A stretch of DNA of 64,000 nucleotides. It comes from Theropithecus gelada (lineage: Eukaryota; Chordata; Mammalia; Primates; Cercopithecidae). The stretch spans positions 109,816,936 through 109,880,935 of the forward strand of contig NC_037677.1 in assembly GCF_003255815.1 (NCBI RefSeq), read 5' to 3'. Below are positions 54,471-64,000 of this stretch, piece by piece; positions within the stretch are counted from its first letter, which is position 1; the number at the start of each line of letters is the position of its first letter. Both the position numbers and the translations under genes were made by a program. The notes under the pieces are model-generated. The model was not told where the DNA came from and made no database searches. It saw only the letters and a list, made by a program, of their open reading frames with translations.

Positions 54471-57400
54471 TAGAAGAATGGATACATGGTTGCAGGAGGG
54501 CCAGGGCAGCCACTTAAGTGAACAACGGGGTCTCTGGACCAGTGTGGCACCTCCCCTGGGCACCTTCCTTCAGAGCCTGTATCCAGACTCTTTGTTCAGG
54601 CTCTCAGTTCCTGCTGACACTCCAGGGCATGCATTTATCAGAGATGGAAGCCCTAACCCAGAGGCTGGGCCCTGGGAGAGGATTTGAGGCCTTGGCCAGG
54701 TGGTAGGGGAGTCTTTGTGGATGAAGGCCCAGTCTAACTTGGTATTGCAGGAACAAATTAACAAAAATAGCATCTGGCAAAATATTGTACTTGGAGAATT
54801 CTAAGGTCATCCCCTGAGAGGGGCTGTGAGTGTCTTTGAGCCTGGATGTCCCTAGGAGGCTTGGCTCTCCCCTGCCACATCCCACAAGTAATTGCTGAGT
54901 GTGAACGTGTTTGATGACAGAAGCCTCACTTTTTCCCCAGACCTCAATCTCATCTTGGGCAATTCCCATGGAATTTCTCCTTTCTCTGCTACTCTCCTGT
55001 GCTTGTCCTCACTGTATAGCCCTACCCCTTGTGTAGGTCTATCTGTGGATCTGAGGGCTAAGCCTTTTTGGTGGTGGGAGCTGGCCTCCCTTTGGGGCCC
55101 TGGGTCCTGGGATAGAGAAAAACCAACCTTACTGTTGGGTGAGACGTAGCCGCCTGCTGCCGGGTCTAGGAAGGAGGAGGTCCAGTTGCTGGGCATTGTT
55201 CTCTGCTTCCGAGCAGACCTTCCCGTGGTGCTCAGCCCCTCTTCTTCCAGGAGAAAGGACCAGCCAGAGTGAATCTGAAACAGAGAAGAGGGTGGCTGGA
55301 AGTGACCTTGGGCTGGAACCTTCCCCATGGGAAGCCATCAGCCCATCAAATCACCTTTCTTTTGGGCTCGGGCTTTGATCTCCTCCCAAATCCAGGTCAA
55401 AGCAAGGCCTCGGGCATCTTTTCCGGAAAGCTGTCGCTGATGCACCTTTCTCTGTGTCCCCAGGCCTCTGGCCAGCACTGGGTCCTCCTGGGCCCTCCTG
55501 CTCCTACAGCATGGCAGGGAGCTGCCCGCTGGCACACGGGCCAAGCAATTAAGAAACTGCATTTTTCTCCTCCTCGCTTCCCTAATTGTTATTTTTGTCC
55601 CTGCTTTCAAACCATCCCCAGTTTTTATTTCATCTTGCCCCAGTGCGGTGCGCCCGGCAGAAAAAGCCAGCCCGCTCAGTGGGAGGCAATTTTCCCAGCG
55701 TGTCCAGCGATAATTCCAACACGACCGCTTTGTACATATAATTATAAAACTAGGGGCCACCAAAGTACACCTATAGAGCAGAGTCTTGACTGTTCTTCGT
55801 TCTGTTTTAATTATTAAGCCTTAAAGCAAAACTAGGTTTCAAAGAAAACTTTCTGTACAGCCCTCAATAGAGTTAAAGGAGGAACATTTTAAGCTGATGA
55901 GCTGACACTTGTAGAAGCAAATATATTAAATAAATCATGATTCGTTTTGGGGGCAAAGTCTGACTTACATCAACTCTGGAAAAAATGGATCTTAATGAGT
56001 GACAGTTGGGTGTTTTCTGTCACTTCCTGAGGTAATGGCCGCAAGCTGACATTGCTCAGTGGGTGTCTCATACTTCTGAACAAAAGTTTTTTGGAGTGAG
56101 ATAGACAAGGTAGAAATCCCAAGGTGACTAGGAGGAATGTCTAATGAGTGGAAAGACATATTTACTGGCAGTCTGTATGTAAGCTGTGACAGTTGACAGG
56201 ACTTGATTGTAACAAATATAGTTGATGAAGAAAAGGCTGACAGAGAGGGGGCCTTGGTGGGGGGAGAGAGTCAAAAGCCCTGCCTCGGCTGAACCCTGTT
56301 AATGGTAAGTTGGATACAAAGCTCAGTCATGAAAGGGAGCTGGGATCTGGCACTGATGTCTAAACACAGAAATGTGTCGAGCTTGCAAGAGGTCGTAAGA
56401 GGTTCAGACTTGTTGACCTTTTTGCCCATGACTTTAGAAGCTGGTGTTTCTGGTAGCATCTGGGGCCAGAAGATAACCCCCGCTTTAGGGACGCAGGTGA
56501 CTTTGGGGCCCAGGATATCCATATCTGGGGCATGGACAGGGCCTTTGTCCCTAATTCATGGAAGGCTCACCTGGGTAGCTACCATGACCAAGAGTCACTG
56601 GGCTCTGGCCAGTTGACCCCAGTGGGCCCCCGTAAGGTACACCTTGAGGTGGGAGGGAGATTGAACAAGAAAACATTTCTGGAATCTTCCATTCTTGTGT
56701 ATTCCTGACCCCCTTCATTCTACTACTCTCGCCAACCTCCCCCCTGCTCAATTTCTCCTCTGCCCCCTACTTCCACCCTCTCCCCAGCACAAAAGGAGTG
56801 ATTGGCCTGGAAAAGGCAGAGCTGACTGGCATATTAAATCATGACACTTTGTAACTGACTGGTCAGGGCTTCAACAATCAGCTTGCCAATGAGCTCTGCA
56901 CTTCTTCCCCCAGGCAAATGTCACACTGAAACTAAACAGGATCTTTTTTCATCCTACATGCTGTTTTCTATGCCACATATTATTTTATAGTTGAAAATAG
57001 GCTAACTCTTTAAAATGCACAGAGCCTGCTGTACTTTTATCATGGGCTTATTTTGGAGGAGAGGCTGACTGAGGAGGGGTGAGGGGTAGAGGAAAGAATG
57101 TGTCGACTGGTGATGAGAGTTTGACCAACATCTTGACCTTGCCTTGTTTGAATGAATGAATGAATAAATGAAGGTAAAGAAATAGACATTTTTAAAGATG
57201 GAAAGAGAGATGGATGGAAGTGATTAGAGCAGGGAGGCTAACGAGCCATCCACCTCATATATCAGGAGAAGTTGAATTCTTTTCCTGTGCATCCTCTTCA
57301 GCACCTTGACTTGTCATAATCACCCTCTTTCCTATTTTGATTGGCCAGAGCAAGTATTCCTTACCTCCGTGTTGATTTTACATCTGCTCTGTGATTTGGA

Positions 57401-57984
57401 AAATGGGATCCATTTCTGTTAATTCCTCAGATCTCAAGTAAAGTATCCGTTTCCTGACTTTGATATAGATCCAATTAGAAAACCCTTAGCAGTAGTCTTG
57501 GCTAACATCACCCCACTTTCTCCAGGCTAGTTCATGTGAACTCCATTCACTGCCTTGGAAGGAGAGCTTCAGTAAGACTAAGCTAAATGGAGCCCTTCAC
57601 TGGCCATGAGGTATTGCCCGGCTCAGTGTCAAGGACACTGGTTGACTTTAGCTCAGTGGGTCACTATTTCCCATGATTCCCAGTGATGCCTGAAAATGTT
57701 CCCTACATGGCTCAGCCACTTAGGGTGGTAGAGGAATAAGGTATTATGACTTACCCAGAAGTTAGGGCTTCTTATTAACAGGGCAACCATTTTTAGAATA
57801 AGATCTGGGGGAGAGGAGGAGGTGTGGATTGAGTAGAGAGGGCCTTGTAGCTCGGGAAAGAGGATGCATTTGGTTTGAGATGAGGCAGTTATGATTTGGG
57901 AAGGAATGGAAGGCAGTGGTTCTTCTCTTCTACCCCAGAAGCATAGGTCTGTTATTATATATTTTTGCTTTTTTCCACTTGAGC
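54471..57984. other. Longest repeat-poor stretch of the window
   Basis: No gene called. Frames up to 182 codons (55269-55817 plus; 54852-55328 minus) overlap one another on opposite strands and show no domain or familiar motif. 57145-57172 has short GAAT repeats. 55540-55880 is listed separately. Confidence 0.45.
55540..55880. promoter_or_regulatory. Candidate conserved non-coding element (speculative)
   Basis: Unique sequence with clustered homeodomain-type AT cores: 'aagcaattaag', 'cctaattgtt', 'ataattataaaac', 'ttttaattattaag'. It also holds GC-rich words that survive unusually well for neutral DNA ('gtgcggtgcgcccgg', 'gtccagcgataatt'). Only inspection supports this; conservation was not computed. 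Confidence 0.2.
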
Positions 57985-58070
57985 AAGTAACTTTTTCTTT
58001 CTGAGCTTCAGTGTCCTCGTCTACAGAATAAAGTAATTCATTAGTCTAGATAAACTTGGATACGCCTTCC
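57985..58070 (+). repeat. MIR SINE fragment, sense
   Basis: 'agcaagtaactttttctttc' and 'tgagcttcagtgtcctcg' follow MIR order. Confidence 0.6.
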
Positions 58071-59689
58071 TGCTCAAAATCTTTCAGATTTCATTACCCA
58101 CCATAGCATAAAGGTTAACCATGAGAAGAGAGAACAGAGGACGAGCTTTTCATTAAACAATCAGAGGTCATACCTGTATGTGCAGGGCTCTCCGATAGAA
58201 GGACAGTTTGGGACTCCTAAACCATGAGACCTGGCCTCAAACATTTTTAAGGATGAGCTCCCAACATTGTCCAACCAGAGTCAAGACTGCCTGGGTATGG
58301 CCTCCCACAGCGAATGGCCCTCTGGGCTGATGCGTTTCCTTGCTCATGGATGGTGCCAGGCAGGCCTGAGAGACCCCTGGTGAGAAGGCTTGAAGGGGAG
58401 TTGCCTTCTGGAGCTGTGGGTGGAGGTCTCCAGGGTGGGGCATGACCCACTTTCCTGCTGTAGAAAATACCTCAACACTGTTCCATGTAAGAGACAGAGA
58501 ACTCTGAGAGGGCCTGGCCAACTGGGTTCAGTCTTATCTGGTTTAACAACAGATAAGGGGAAGACTTTTCTCAAAGCTTCTCTGGCTCCTGGATATTTTT
58601 CCATTCCTTCCAAAAATTGTTTTCATGTGCGGATCCCCAGCCCAGTCTTCCAAATACACCATGCCTCATCTCCAGTGCTGGGGCAGGCTCAAGTTCTGGC
58701 TTCCCCTTGGCTGAGAACCAGCTGTGCAGAGAAGTCATGGAACCTTCCCTAGGTCTCAGCTTTCTCTGTGTAAAATGAAGGAAATGAACAAAATCAGTCA
58801 TATTTCACTTTTAGTGGTCACTTTTAAAAAGTGACTTTCCATCCTCAAATAAACCCTCTCCTAGAACCCCAGTACATATATCAGACAAACTTGTAGTTTG
58901 ATTGAAGCTCTGATTGAAATGGGTCTGGGACCCCATCAGCGACTCTAGGGTGTGCCTCTGCAGCCCCTGTAGCTCACACTGGGGCTATCACAGGTCTGGA
59001 CAGCCAAGGCCCCTCCTGGCCCACCCCTCCTGCCACATCTGAGTTCCTGTCGCCATCTGCCTGAACTCATTCTGAGTGAAAGAGAGTTCATGGGATCAGC
59101 AGGCAGAAAGCGATTTTCCAGGGGGCTGAGGAGTCTGCAGTGGGCTGGAGCACAGGGGGGTTTTTCATTCCTTGAAGCCTTAAATTATTGGCTGGGGAAG
59201 GAACCAGATTTGTGCTTTAATTCCAGATAAGCACATTCTGGCCATTCCAGCTGCATGATGGTTTCCCCCTCCAACACCCCCATCCTGATGTGTGGAGAAG
59301 GAATAGCACCTGCTAGGATTAACTCTTCCATCTCCAGGCCTTTAGTTGTTTTCAGGAAGAGGCAGCAGAGAGGAAGAGCCAGACAAGAGGCTCTAGTCTT
59401 CTGAAAACCCTCCATACTGGGGAAAGCACCCCTTGTTTTGGAAGGCAGAGGTGTTGTCACCAACACAATTCATCTAAGGGCAATATCTAGGGAACGCCAG
59501 AGGTTGGAAGAATTCTAGAAAGAGTTGTCCTCCACAAACAATCTGATTCCTCTTTGGAAATGTTGGTGGCTGTGACTATTGGAGTAAGTTGGCTCAAAAA
59601 CATGAGGCCTCACTCGGTTCCTTCCACTGAATGAGAGAGACTCCAGCAAGCGGCTTTAATGATATTGCAGAGAGCTGAACCACGCTGAA
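58071..59689. other. Repeat-poor non-coding stretch
   Basis: A short MIR core may lie at 58735-58800 ('taggtctcagctttctctg'). Overlapping frames at 58237-58801 on both strands lack domains. No gene. Confidence 0.45.
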
Positions 59690-59915
59690 TGCTTACCAAG
59701 GACTTACAATGAAGCCTCTTGCGAAGAGTTTCACAGGGTTTATCTCACTCAATGCTCACAGCAACCCTGCGCGATGCATCTCTTCCTGTCTCTTTTTTAG
59801 AGGAGGAAACCAAGACCTGAGAAGGCTAAGAAAACTGCTCATGATCACATCTATAGTTAGAAATGGAACCAAAACTCAAATTGGGCCTTTGCAACTCTCT
59901 GGCAATCCCATCTAC
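59690..59915 (-). repeat. MIR SINE, antisense
   Basis: 'cacagcaaccctgcgcg', 'tttagaggaggaaacc' and 'ggcaatcccatctac' follow reversed MIR. Confidence 0.75.
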
Positions 59916-59974
59916 TATCCTGTGTCAACTATGATGTCTTCAATTCAACCACAGGCCAAGGAGATGGGCTGTGA

Positions 59975-60085
59975 TGGATTCCTGTCCTGCTGGGACACTT
60001 GCTAGCTGTGCCAGCCTGGGGCAATAATTCCTGCCACATGGGGTTGTTCTAAGGACACATGAGACACTGAGCACTCACCTGCAGT
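59975..60085 (+). repeat. MIR SINE fragment, sense
   Basis: 'acttgctagctgtgcc', 'acatggggttgttctaagg' and 'actgagcactcacc' match the middle and 3' part of MIR. Confidence 0.55.
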
Positions 60086-60129
60086 GCACACTAGTTCCCT
60101 GAAAATAACAGTTCTGAACACTGGGGGTA

Positions 60130-60335
60130 CTGACTACGCATCAGGCATGTGTGGCTCAAGTGTTCTGTACACGTCATTTCGTGTAAAGCTCACAATGATT
60201 CTATGAGTTACTCCTTTTATCTCCATTTTCCTGATGAGAAAAGCAGCATAGAGAGGTTAAGAAATTTACCTGAGATCACACAGCCAGCAGCAGAAGTAGG
60301 TATGAAAGTGGGCAGTCTGCCTGCAGAGCCTGCCC
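60130..60335 (-). repeat. MIR SINE, antisense
   Basis: 'ctccattttcctgatgag', 'gagaggttaagaaatttacc', 'gatcacacagccagcagc' match reversed MIR. The three MIRs at 59.7-60.3 kb alternate orientation. Confidence 0.85.
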
Positions 60336-60384
60336 CCACAACACTGTGTTCTATTGCTTTCTCCTTTTTCATTATCTAATCAGC

Positions 60385-60760
60385 TCAACACATTTTTAGG
60401 GGATGTTTATTATGTCCAGCACTGTGCTGGGCACTGAGGCAACAATGGTGAACAAAAACACAAACGTGGTTTCTGCTCCCTTAGAACTTATATTCCAGAG
60501 AGAGACAATAATCAAATAGGTGTAAATATATAATAAATATATAATAACTATAGAATTGCAACTGAAGAAAGATTTATGGACAAGTGCTGTGATGCTCTGA
60601 GAGCCTATGATAGGGGACTTGACTTAGTTGGGGAGGACAGGAAGGACTTCCTTGAGGAAGTGGCAATCTATCAGTGGTGGGGAGGGGTCTGGGCATGTAG
60701 GAGCATTCCATGCAGAGAGAACTAGACTTTCAAGGGCCTCTGGTGGGAGGGAGCTTGGGA
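60385..60760 (+). repeat. Old dispersed repeat, family not named
   Basis: 'gcactgtgctgggcactg', 'atggtgaacaaaaacac', 'aacttatattccagag' and 'aggaaggacttccttgagg' follow the order of a common mammalian repeat. Confidence 0.5.
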
Positions 60761-62769
60761 AGGTATGCAGAGCATAGTGAGGGGAACGGGAGGAAGGGTG
60801 TGCAGGGCCCTGTGCAAAATGAAAATTTGGGCTCTTAAAAAAATTATTAGGAATTTCAGGACAATAAGAGCAGGGATCTTCAGAGTGTGTGTGTTTTTGG
60901 GGGTCTTGTTGATTGGACAGGTCACATGTCCTATGAAGGGAGTCCGGGTGCAAGAGAAGGCTGGGGACGGAGTTGGGCAGATCATGGAGCCCCCGAGTCC
61001 ACCTCCAGGATTCTCAGTCGGTATCCTGAGAGCAATGGAAGCCACTGAAGACCTCAGCTGCGGGTGGGGCCTGCTCAGCTCTGTCTCTAGAGGGACCCTC
61101 TGGCTGCTGTATAGGAAAGCGTTTGTAGGGGACTGGGTGGGCGAGCTCATAGCAAGCAGGAAAAGAGCCAAGCACCTGGGGAGGTTCTCCACCTCCCCAG
61201 GACTGGCCTGGTTTTCTCCTCCACGGGAAAGGAGAGTGCCGCCCACTCCCTTGATGACCAGAATGCGTAGGCAGAGATCTGGGCCGTGGAGCCTTTTCAT
61301 GGCCGATGTGCACAGACCTGGCACAAAAGCTCCCCGATTATTTCCTACTGACCTCCCGAAGGCTAATAGATGAGCGTGACTCCCACCAACATCCAAAGCC
61401 TAGGGCATGGGGGTAGCTTGTGAGTGGGAGTTTTTGAGGAGTTCTTTTTTTTAGAAGAAGGACCCCAGAGCTGAGGACATTGAGAGCTGAACCCCTGAGC
61501 CTTTCACCTTCGTGCTCAATTTCAATGCGAGTTGACCGCCTCTGTGCATATATATATATACACACATACATGACAAAGCAAAACCAACCAGAAATGTCTC
61601 TTCTCTGAGCCACAGAGAACTTTTCTGAACACCAAAATCAATGACTTTTTCCCCCATCCTGGTGTGTTGTATGCAGACAGACATTTTACTGTAACAATTA
61701 GAATAGCTCAGTTGGAAATTACCGTCTGGTTAGGCAGCTGAACCCATGCCTGGATCCAGCTTCAAACGTAGGTATCAGGGGCAAATTAGCACCGACATCA
61801 AGTTTTGGATTTTATAAAAAGTGCCAGGTTGGGAGAAGAGCAGTATAATTGTTCCTGTAGCTGAGGGTGAAGGTTAATACCCGGGGCCTTGGCTGCCTGT
61901 GTCCGGGACTCTTACACCTCACAGTGCACTCTCTGTAGACTGCCAAGCACACTGAAGCTCATTATATTTTCGATCTTCATTGAATTCTCCCAGAACACCC
62001 ATCCTGTCTTTGATTGCTATCAAGAAGGAACAGCCATGATTCCCAGGGTATCGGAGACCCATCCTTTCCTTTCCTCATGCACCCCTCACTCAGAGGGAGG
62101 CCCCTGTCTCTGCCCGGGGTCTCTGGGACTCGATGGCCGAAGACTCTGTTGTCTTTGGGGACCTCTCTGTTTAGGTTAATTACACGGATGACAAGGCATT
62201 GATGCCTCCTCTCTGGTATGGTTGGCAAACTTGACTAGACTCAAAATGAACCTCTTTGATTCCATCTGCAAAATGAGATCAGATTTGATAAAGTAAAGAT
62301 GTACCCTTTGAAGTATTCCCCATCAACATAAGTGCTAAGAACACTTGAGTGAAGGAATTTGAGCAGTTTTGAAAGCAGCAGCACAGGAACTTCAATAAGG
62401 ATTGCAGCTAAGGGCATGCCCAGAAGGCACGGGACTAACTGCATCTATCCTGCAGGCAATAAGCAATTGCTAAAGATTCCAGACTTCTCAAAGTTCAGAG
62501 TTCAACGTGGAAAAACTTTGTTGAACTTGTGATAGGCTGGGCTCTGTGGTTTGCATTCTGTTTTCAGAGGCTCTCAGGGTCCCAGCAGTTCTTCTGTTAC
62601 TGAGCTGTGTCTCTGCACCACAGGAACAAGGCTGTTTCTTTCTCTTTAACTACCATGCCGAGGTATGAATTAAACTCTCAGCTGCTTTCCTGGGGTATGG
62701 TCCCTTCAGAGCTACAGGGCAGGACATCAGCAGGTGAAAAGTGTCTGTTTATCCAAATGAAAGGCAAAA
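60761..62769. other. Repeat-poor non-coding stretch
   Basis: Holds the longest open frames of the window on opposite strands of the same DNA (60765-61373 plus, 202 codons; 60722-61396 minus, 224 codons). Neither shows a known domain, so neither is called a gene. A TA/CA patch lies at 61547-61568. Confidence 0.45.
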
Positions 62770-62880
62770 GATCTGTGTCAAAGCCCGGCTGTGTCACCAC
62801 CTAGCTGTGTGTCCTTGATGGAGTCCTTTAGTGTGCCCGAGTCTCAGCTTCCTCATCTCTCCAATGTCCCATGACAGCTA
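62770..62880 (+). repeat. MIR SINE, sense
   Basis: 'aagcccggctgtgtcacc', 'acctagctgtgtgtccttg' and 'gagtctcagcttcctcatc' match MIR. Confidence 0.8.
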
Positions 62881-63631
62881 CGAGTTACTAGTCCCTTCTA
62901 TGTGTCAATCAAATCCGTAACTTGCAATTGAACTACACCCAAATGTGGTTATTGGGCCCCTTGTCCACACTGGAGCCCACACTTGGTGCCGGGGAAGAGA
63001 TGCTGAATTAATCACTGCACGGTCCCTCTAGGTCTAGCAGGGCATAGAGAGACCTGAACTAAGGCTGTAATAGAAAGTGTCAACTGTGGCGACAGGTGCA
63101 CATATAAAGTGCCATGGGAACTCAGAGGAAGGAGCAATTAGCTCTGCCGGAGTGAGCCAAGGAAAGGCACGGAGGTGAGAGGCGAGGATTTGATCTGATG
63201 AGCCAATGAACAAGAAAGCATTTTGCAATATGTGGAGAGTTATAAAAGGAAAGCTTTTATTCTGATATTAGGTAACATGAAACAGCTTGCAATTTGGATT
63301 ATTTTCTCTTAGCTTGGAATGGATTGATGGTAACTTGGGAAACCCAAGCTTCAAAGGTATAACGGGATGCTGTGAGGGTTTGAATCCAATAATCAATGCG
63401 AAGGGGAAATATTTTTATTTAAAAAATTAAAGTTTATGAGCATTAGGCCAGTGGGAGGGTTCTCGGACCTGAAATGCTGCTGTTTGGGTAGCTTAGATAC
63501 CCAAACATGGGTGGGGCCCGTGTGCTGTGACCCTGGGGTCTTCGTCTGTCTTGAAGGGAGCTGGAGGTTCAGGTGTTGATTCATACTGTTGGGAAATCCA
63601 GGAAGGCCCAATAAATACAGTTGTGGTGGCT
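62881..63631. other. Repeat-poor non-coding stretch
   Basis: No gene or repeat recognised. 63050-63350 is unique, with 'gttataaaaggaaagc' and 'ttggattattttc' motifs. Confidence 0.45.
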
Positions 63632-64000
63632 TTTTTTTTTGGTTCCATGTTGAATAAGAGTGGTGACAGTGGGCATCCTTGCCTTTTCCCCAGTCTCGAA
63701 GGGAAAGCACTCAGTCTTTTACCATTAATTATGGTGTTAGCCCAGCTGTGGGTGTTTTGTAGACGCTCTTTATCAAGTTGGGGAAGTTTCCCTCTATTCC
63801 TAGTTCGCTGATAAATTTTTATCCTGAATGGGTGTAGGCTTGTGTCAAATGCTTTTCCCGCACGAATTGATATGATTATATGTTTTTTCTTCTTTTCTCT
63901 GTTGATATAGTGGACTATATTGATTGATTTTTCAGCATTGAACCAGCCTAGCATACCTGCGATAAATCCCATTTGGTCACAGTATATAATTCTTTTTACA
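63632..64000 (-). mobile_element. L1 ORF2 reverse-transcriptase fragment, antisense, cut by the window edge
   Basis: Reading in reverse, 63493-63972 keeps part of the L1 reverse transcriptase: a 'GKAFD' block and 'RQGCPLSPLLFN'. The L1 sense strand ends at 'attcaacatggaacc', immediately followed by A10 (T63632-63641 on the plus strand). ORF2 thus stops before the catalytic aspartate pair region, with a tail-like A-run. The 5' side lies beyond the window. Not functional. Confidence 0.85.

Noticed and set aside
55269..55817. 182-codon frame, plus strand, and overlapping minus frames
   Set aside because: No domain or motif recognised; overlaps the AT-rich candidate non-coding element and ends in low-complexity hydrophobic text.
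1..64000. CRISPR array, operons, prokaryotic features or an integrated virus with genes
   Set aside because: No spaced direct repeats of the CRISPR type, no compact gene order, and LTRs are present without recognisable internal retroviral genes.

Overview
The window is primate, almost certainly human, nuclear DNA. It carries many Alu SINEs of several ages (AluJ, AluS, AluY-like), the fossil monomers FRAM and FLAM, primate-era L1, THE1/MST/MLT1 (MaLR) LTRs, hAT-Charlie DNA transposons (MER20, MER5) and a deep layer of MIR, L2 and CR1/L3. Family names come from memory of the consensus sequences, without any database search. I recognise no intact protein-coding gene, no RNA gene and no CRISPR array. 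The window reads as intergenic or intronic sequence, and short exons could be missed.

Layout. 1-8.6 kb: old repeats (an L2 split by an Alu, MIRs, a MaLR LTR, antisense L1 and CR1/L3 relics). 8.6-27.8 kb: one block of nested insertions. Its host is a minus-strand old L1 ('L1-C'), whose pieces lie at 9148-9503 and, in order, through 22107-27780. A plus-strand L1 ('L1-B') sits inside it, bounded by a perfect 10-bp duplication (9494-9503 = 22107-22116). L1-B in turn holds an AluY-like element, an almost complete later L1 ('L1-A', 11224-18780, 11-bp duplication with one mismatch) and a processed TPT1 copy (19678-20497). L1-C separately received an AluJ, a MaLR LTR that is itself split by a younger MLT1 LTR, an unnamed LTR, and an MST-type LTR. 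27.8-52 kb: less dense, with Alus, MIRs, a THE1 LTR flanked by CCTGG, two MER5 copies and the 3' end of an L1 split by two opposed Alus. 52.1-52.7 kb: three adjacent hAT-Charlie elements, MER20 first. 53-63.4 kb: the least repetitive part, with MIRs and stretches that might be conserved non-coding DNA. 63.6 kb to the end: an antisense L1 reverse-transcriptase fragment running off the window.

The closest thing to a gene is the TPT1 (TCTP) retrocopy. It starts exactly at the expected 5'TOP cap cytosine, has target duplications and a poly(A) tail, and keeps all 172 codons free of stops and frameshifts, but its start codon has become ATT. I found no new multi-gene system. The observations most worth checking are the 5'-complete, 3'-truncated L1-B with matching target duplications, a second L1 (right edge) that also ends early at an A-run, the tandem monomers in the L1-A 5'UTR, and the nested LTRs.
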